Assembly (NCBI GenBank): GCA_045128175.1
Contig: JBGVRF010000122.1
Location: 1-9,819 of the forward strand
Source: Scatosoma sp045128175
GTDB taxonomy: Bacteria > Bacillota > Clostridia > Christensenellales > Borkfalkiaceae
Length of the DNA stretch: 9,819 nucleotides
Direction: 5' to 3'
Both the position numbers and the translations under genes were made by a program. Of the stretch, positions 5,809-9,819 are shown one piece after another. How positions within the stretch are numbered: position 1 is the first letter of the stretch; each line of letters starts with the position of its first letter. Below the pieces are notes generated by a model that did no database searches, was not told where the DNA came from, and was given only the letters and a program-made list of their open reading frames with translations.

Positions 5809-8307
5809 ATGAAGAAAATTACGGCGATTTTATTATCCATATGCGCTTGTGCCGCTTTCGCAATGCCGAAAACGGGGGTTTATTCTGCGCAAAAAACAAC
5901 GTCGCCGTTTTCCGTGACCGCTGAAACCGTAAACGAGCTTTCCACGCGATCAGAAACCGCAACGGAAACTGCAACGGAAACCCGTTTATTGGCACCCTCC
6001 TCTTACGAACAATATCTCACCTTGACCGATCCTTCGGACGTTGCAGTGACGGAAGATTATACGGCGATCGCGGACGAAAACGCCATTTACGTATACGACC
6101 GCGCCGACGGTATCTATCGCAAATATGTCCACGAGGTCAACAGTACTCCCGAAAAAAATAAAGTTACAAAGCTCCAATTTGACGACGCAGACAACCTCTA
6201 TTTCATCGACGCGTCCACCTATCTCTATCGGATTGTCTCCACTGCGCTCGACGACGAGCATCTGACGGCAACCGAAACGGGCTTTGTTTGCAGCACCTTT
6301 GTTATCAGCAACGACGAGATCTTCTTCGCCACTACGTCCGGTAACGAGTCCCAGATCTCCAAAACCTCTCTTTCCGATCTTCGGGTCTCCTCTGCGACCA
6401 CGTTGCTCCAAATCAAATCCACAACCCCGTCGCTTGCGGTCTGGAATGAAGAGCTTTATTACACGGACAACGGAAAATATCTTAATAAGCTTCATCCCGA
6501 TCCGCAGACGGTCAACAAGGAAGCCCCCACGTTCGTCACGGCCTTCCAGACCGAACTGCTTTCTTTGGCGATCGCGGACAACATACTATTCTGTTCGACA
6601 ACCGAAGGCGAGCTTTTCGTTTACGACCTGCTAATGTTGGCGGATGAAAAACAAGCCTCTAACATACCTCCGATCCTATCGGATACGGACGGTTATGCGG
6701 CAATCTCTATTTTCGACGGCTTCGCCTACGTAATCAAAAACAGCGCAATCCGTCAGTATTCCCTTGAAAAAGCGGATTTCACGGGCTACGAGATCAGCAG
6801 CGCATCCTCTTCCGTCAATCGTTTAAACGGCGGCTCCGACGTGTGCGTTTCGGACGATCTGCTGTTTATTGCAGAAACAGGCAACAGCCGCGTTTCCGTC
6901 TACGATACGAAAGCGCAGACGTTTAAAACTCCGATTGCCACAACCCTGCCCCCCTCGCACGTTGCGTCCGATGGCAAGACGTTACTGGTGGCAGGCGAAG
7001 CCACGGTCGCGCTCTATGACCTCTCCGAAAACAATTACGGCACGCAACTCGTCTTAGAAAACGATTTCGACGGCAAACTTGTCGGCATTGCAAGCGTTTA
7101 CGGGGATTACTATCTTGTCACCGATGCAAACGTATTTTACGCGCTCCGCAAAACGGAGCCCGAACAAGCGGACGGCAACCAACCCGCCGTTTGGGCCTGG
7201 CAACAAACCCGTAAGATCTCCACGCGTTACCCTTCCCTATTGACGGCTGACGCATACGGCAATCTGTACGTGGTCTGCGGCAACGATACGTATTTATACA
7301 CGGAAGAAAATTTCCTTGCGCCCGCAACGTCGGATACGCTTATCTGTTCCGCGCTCCCTGCGCGCACAAAAAAGATCTCCGTCGATTACCGAGGTAACCT
7401 TTACGCGCTCAGCGAAAATACGGTATACAGATTCAACGCAGACGAAACCGCCGCAAACCGAGCCGGCGAGGCGGGGGCGACGTATTCTTTGGACGAACGG
7501 CTCGTCTACGGTGTCACGCCCACCGCAACGTCGTTTGTTTTCGGCATCGAGGAAAACGCGACCTACGTTTTGTACGCGGAAAATTATCTTGTAGAAACGG
7601 ACAAACTCGGTCTTCCCACAATAAAAACCATCCCCGTAGACGGTGCGGACGAACGTATTTTCAGTGCCGAAAGCGCGGAATTTACCGTTGTGCAGACTGC
7701 GACCGATTCTCTGATTATCCAATTCGATATAAACAAACTGCAAGGCGCGGAAGTATTTCCGTATCTTTCCTACGAGCGTTGTCCGCAGGAAAAAACGGCT
7801 TTGAAGATCGGCGAAACGGACGTATATGACCTGTTGGCGGTATATGACGAAAGCACGGGCAGCTATTCGACCTATCTCGTCGATTCCGACTCCTGCACGG
7901 CGTTACCGACGGACGATTACCGCATCGAATATGCGGAAGAGGAGCAAAAAACGGGATATTTATCCAACGCGATCGCGCTGTATAAATTCCCTTATCTGAC
8001 CCGACTGTTGAGGGTATGCGAAATCCCTCGCGGTGCGCTTGTAACGTTAACGGGCGAGATCGACAAGCTGGATCATCCGTATTATCGGATCAATTACGTA
8101 GACGAGAACGGCAAAACACAGACGGGATATATCCCGAAATCATACGTAACCCCGGTAAGCGGCTCGACCGCGCCCGAAACGGACGTTTACGGTGGCGAGG
8201 GCAACAACGCAGACGATATCTGGAGAATGGTATATATCATACTCGGCTTCGGCGCGATCTGCATCCTTGTGGATTTCCTGTTGCTTCGTAAACCCAAAAC
8301 CGACTAA
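5809..8307 (+). CDS. Secreted beta-propeller / SH3-like protein with C-terminal membrane anchor
   Basis: The product is 832 aa with no recognised specific function. Residues 1-27 are a signal peptide (KKITAILLSICACAAFA). A short Thr/Glu repeat (ETATETATET, 49-58) follows. Residues about 70-560 contain around ten repeats of the type 'LYFIDASTYLYRI', 'LFCSTTEGELFVYDLL', 'LFIAETGNSRVSVYDTK' and 'LYVVCGNDTYLYTEE', with alternating short beta strands typical of NHL/WD/PQQ-like propellers. Residues about 620-785 look like SH3-like modules, the last ending TGYIPKSYVTPV. One transmembrane helix (about 805-826) and the tail LLLRKPKTD end the protein, so the propeller should face outside. The start is fixed by the signal peptide; there is no SD and the promoter -10 ends 8 nt upstream. 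It resembles the 259-aa protein at 3937 in its C-terminal plan. A role in cell-surface binding or sensing is inference only. Confidence 0.92.
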   Translation: MKKITAILLSICACAAFAMPKTGVYSAQKTTSPFSVTAETVNELSTRSETATETATETRLLAPSSYEQYLTLTDPSDVAVTEDYTAIADENAIYVYDRADGIYRKYVHEVNSTPEKNKVTKLQFDDADNLYFIDASTYLYRIVSTALDDEHLTATETGFVCSTFVISNDEIFFATTSGNESQISKTSLSDLRVSSATTLLQIKSTTPSLAVWNEELYYTDNGKYLNKLHPDPQTVNKEAPTFVTAFQTELLSLAIADNILFCSTTEGELFVYDLLMLADEKQASNIPPILSDTDGYAAISIFDGFAYVIKNSAIRQYSLEKADFTGYEISSASSSVNRLNGGSDVCVSDDLLFIAETGNSRVSVYDTKAQTFKTPIATTLPPSHVASDGKTLLVAGEATVALYDLSENNYGTQLVLENDFDGKLVGIASVYGDYYLVTDANVFYALRKTEPEQADGNQPAVWAWQQTRKISTRYPSLLTADAYGNLYVVCGNDTYLYTEENFLAPATSDTLICSALPARTKKISVDYRGNLYALSENTVYRFNADETAANRAGEAGATYSLDERLVYGVTPTATSFVFGIEENATYVLYAENYLVETDKLGLPTIKTIPVDGADERIFSAESAEFTVVQTATDSLIIQFDINKLQGAEVFPYLSYERCPQEKTALKIGETDVYDLLAVYDESTGSYSTYLVDSDSCTALPTDDYRIEYAEEEQKTGYLSNAIALYKFPYLTRLLRVCEIPRGALVTLTGEIDKLDHPYYRINYVDENGKTQTGYIPKSYVTPVSGSTAPETDVYGGEGNNADDIWRMVYIILGFGAICILVDFLLLRKPKTD

Positions 8308-8500
8308 CCAGCGTACCGCCGGACCAACGTTCCGTTGGATCTAATCTTTTCTATCTTTGCTGTTCGGAACCGGTATTCCGCCGGACCAATTCCGGAAGTC
8401 AAGGAACTCAGTTCCTTGCGGGTGTGGGCAAAGCCCACGAAAACAAGCCCCAACAAAGCAAAGCTTTGCCTTGCACCCTACGCCGTCAGGCGTAATTGTC
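8308..8500 (+). repeat. Hairpin-dense intergenic element
   Basis: At least six short hairpins lie side by side: CGGAA/TTCCG (8365-8380), CCGGA/TCCGG (8381-8395), AAGGAAC-TCA-GTTCCTT (8401-8417), GTGGGC-AAA-GCCCAC (8424-8438), CAAAG/CTTTG (8454-8468) and TACGCC-GTCA-GGCGTA (8479-8494). GGGTG (8420-8424) can pair with CACCC (8474-8478) and enclose two of them. A 12-bp direct repeat CCGCCGGACCAA occurs at 8316-8327 and 8378-8389. ORFs on both strands here have no SD and are not called. It looks like an intergenic repeat of REP, MITE or PATE kind, or a structured RNA. Confidence 0.55.
8324..8346 (+). terminator. Possible terminator after the propeller gene
   Basis: CCAACG (8324-8329) and CGTTGG (8333-8338) form a 6-bp stem with loop TTC, 17 nt after the stop codon, followed by a modestly T-rich stretch (ATCTAATCTTTTC). 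The T run is not continuous, so activity is uncertain. Confidence 0.35.
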
Positions 8501-8530
8501 CAAGAAAATAAACACAAGGAGGAACGATCC

Positions 8531-8605
8531 ATGAGTGATTATCACAGTCAAAGCGTAGACCCGCTAAGTAGCATTTTCTTCGCGGATCGTTTTTTCCGCG
8601 CTTAA
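8531..8605 (+). CDS. 24-aa leader peptide upstream of mgtE
   Basis: The ORF encodes MSDYHSQSVDPLSSIFFADR plus FFRA and stops at TAA 8603-8605. A very strong AAGGAGG (8516-8522) lies 8 nt before the ATG, better than the site of most genes in the window. It ends 69 nt before mgtE. Its last codons lie inside the helix CGCGGA/TCCGCG (8581-8600), so ribosome position would decide folding of the leader. A leader peptide controlling mgtE would parallel mgtL and corL of enterobacteria, but there is no sequence likeness to them. It could also be a free-standing small protein. No family is recognised. Confidence 0.6.
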   Translation: MSDYHSQSVDPLSSIFFADRFFRA

Positions 8606-8671
8606 AAACGTACTTCGAGTATACGCTACCCTTAAATTTTCTTTTTATTAAATTTTAAATTTTGGAGGTAG
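8581..8671 (+). promoter_or_regulatory. Candidate mgtE regulatory leader with SD-sequestering hairpin
   Basis: Helix 1 is CGCGGA (8581-8586) with TCCGCG (8595-8600). Helix 2 is CGTTTTT (8588-8594) with AAAAACG (8604-8610). They interleave, so they form either an H-type pseudoknot or two alternative states. TACT-TCG-AGTA (8611-8621) follows. CTACC (8626-8630) can pair with GGTAG (8667-8671), extended after one mismatch by two G-U and three A-T pairs (8632-8636 with 8661-8665). This hides the mgtE SD GGAGG (8664-8668). No M-box (ykoK) sequence blocks were found. Confidence 0.4.
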
Positions 8672-8674
8672 AGT

Positions 8675-9819
8675 ATGGAAAAAGAAATTTTAGACGTCAA
8701 ACAACTTTTACAAGCCCAACGCTTCGACGAGGCCGCCGAGTCTGCCGAAAAGCTCAGCCCCGCCGATCTTGCCGAAACTTTAAAAATAACGGAGGATCCC
8801 CTCCTTACCCCCTTTTGCCGAGCACTGGACAGCGAACAGCTGGCTGACGCGCTGATCCTGCTCGATACACCTTTACAGGAAAAAATCATCAACGGCCTGC
8901 GCGACGACGAACTGGAAAAAGTCCTCGACGAAATGTCCGTCGACGACACTGTGGATATTATCGAGGAAATGCCGCAGGAGATCGTAAGACGTATCGCGGA
9001 ACTCGACGAGATCCTGATCCTCTTGAAAGAACGCAATTACGCCGTTTTAAAACCCCTTTTGGCAACGATGAACGCCATCGATCTTGCCGAGGTATTCGAG
9101 GAAACGGAAAACGACACCGATCTTCTGATCCTTTTCCGAATCCTGCCCAAAGACCTCGCCGCCGAGACCTTCGTCGAAATGGACAGCGACGTGAAAGAAC
9201 GCCTGATCCATAAGATCAGCGATACCGAACTCAAGGCGGTCATGGACGAACTCTTCCTCGACGACACCGTCGATTTTATCGAAGAAATGCCCGCCAGCGT
9301 CGTCAAGCGTATCCTTGCGCAAAGCGACAGCACCACCCGCGCCTATATCAACGAGATATTGAAATACCCCAAGGACAGCGCGGGCAGCATCATGACGATC
9401 GAATTCGTTTCCCTGCGCCCGACCATGACGGTCGACGACGCCTTCGAACGTATCCGCCGCACGGCGATCGACAAGGAAACCATTTATACCTGTTACGTCA
9501 CCGACCCGACAAATAAACTCCTCGGCCTTATCACCGCAAAAGATCTGTTACTTGCGGAAAAAACGGAAGTCATCGAAGACATCATGAATGAAAACGTCAT
9601 CTACGCCTATACGGAAGACGACAAAGAGGACGTTGCGCGAAAGATCTCCGATTACGGTTTCCTTGCGTTGCCCGTCGTCGACCGCGAACAACGCCTTGTC
9701 GGTATCGTCACCGTCGACGACGCAATGGACGTCCTGCAAGAGGAGAACACGGAGGATATTGCGAAAATGGCGGCTATGGCGCCTTCCGATAAACCGTATT
9801 TGAAAACGAGCGTTTTCAC
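8675..9819 (+). CDS. mgtE: MgtE-family Mg2+ channel/transporter, N-terminal part
   Basis: MgtE proteins are homodimeric Mg2+ channels whose cytosolic N and CBS domains sense Mg2+ and close the pore. 381 complete codons are present; the C-terminal membrane domain lies beyond the window. The ATG follows GGAGG by 6 nt. Two N-domain-like units are seen: about 30-107 (VLDEMSVDDTVDIIEEMP, then EIVRRI) and about 135-213 (VMDELFLDDTVDFIEEMP, then SVVKRI). The family usually has one such unit. The linker YPKDSAGSIMTIEFVSLRP (231-249) is the classic MgtE junction. CBS1 (about 250-300) contains LLGLITAKDLL and CBS2 (about 303-358) contains ALPVVDREQRLVGIVTVDDA. Acidic residues that bind regulatory Mg2+ at domain interfaces are plentiful. 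It is preceded by a leader ORF and a foldable leader. Family identity is secure; function as a Mg2+ importer rests on family knowledge. Confidence 0.95.
   Translation, partial: MEKEILDVKQLLQAQRFDEAAESAEKLSPADLAETLKITEDPLLTPFCRALDSEQLADALILLDTPLQEKIINGLRDDELEKVLDEMSVDDTVDIIEEMPQEIVRRIAELDEILILLKERNYAVLKPLLATMNAIDLAEVFEETENDTDLLILFRILPKDLAAETFVEMDSDVKERLIHKISDTELKAVMDELFLDDTVDFIEEMPASVVKRILAQSDSTTRAYINEILKYPKDSAGSIMTIEFVSLRPTMTVDDAFERIRRTAIDKETIYTCYVTDPTNKLLGLITAKDLLLAEKTEVIEDIMNENVIYAYTEDDKEDVARKISDYGFLALPVVDREQRLVGIVTVDDAMDVLQEENTEDIAKMAAMAPSDKPYLKTSVF

Noticed and set aside
8341..8605. ORFs on both strands over the hairpin cluster (63 codons minus, 82 codons plus).
   Set aside because: No SD, rich in Cys/Pro/Arg as expected from hairpin DNA. 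The plus ORF merely runs into the well-supported 24-codon leader ORF.
8308..8674. M-box (ykoK) Mg2+ riboswitch expected before mgtE.
   Set aside because: None of the conserved M-box blocks could be found by eye; a covariance search would settle it.

Overview
The window looks like a chromosomal stretch of a Gram-positive, probably Clostridia-like bacterium. That is an inference from three things: a Bacillus/Clostridium-type SOS-box-like palindrome, tailed-phage packaging genes of the P22-portal type common in Clostridia, and secreted proteins ending in one membrane helix with SH3-like modules. I see no rRNA, tRNA or CRISPR array. Genus-level placement is not possible from this sequence alone.

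Left part (1-5600), mostly minus strand: a phage structural/packaging module. Reading on the minus strand, the order is a sigma-region-4-like regulator (5322-4813), the large terminase TerL (3814-2378), a small basic TerS-like protein (2301-1900) and a portal protein (1707 to beyond the left edge). A plus-strand gene for a secreted SH3-like membrane protein (3937-4716) sits between the regulator and TerL, pointing against the phage genes. Two diverged copies of an approximately 90-bp non-coding sequence lie in this module (1744-1834 and 4730-4815). Upstream of the regulator are a clear promoter, a structured leader of about 180 nt, and a perfect 12-bp-arm palindrome with an SOS-box core.

Right part (5600-9819), plus strand: an 832-residue secreted protein (predicted multi-bladed beta-propeller, SH3-like modules, C-terminal membrane anchor) is expressed from a consensus promoter so close to its ATG that the mRNA is probably leaderless. 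It is followed by a hairpin-dense, repeat-like intergenic element. Next comes a 24-codon leader ORF with a strong Shine-Dalgarno, a leader with interleaved helices and a possible SD-sequestering hairpin, and the start of an MgtE-type magnesium channel/transporter with what looks like a duplicated N-domain, cut by the right edge.

How the parts fit: the phage genes would package DNA into proheads (TerL motor and nuclease, TerS-like recognition or DNA-binding, portal ring), perhaps switched on by the sigma-like protein. The two SH3-like membrane proteins are probably host cell-surface proteins of one family. mgtE is a separate Mg2+ uptake unit with its own leader. The points most worth following are the mgtE leader, the structured leader before the phage regulator, the repeated non-coding element, and the leaderless propeller gene.
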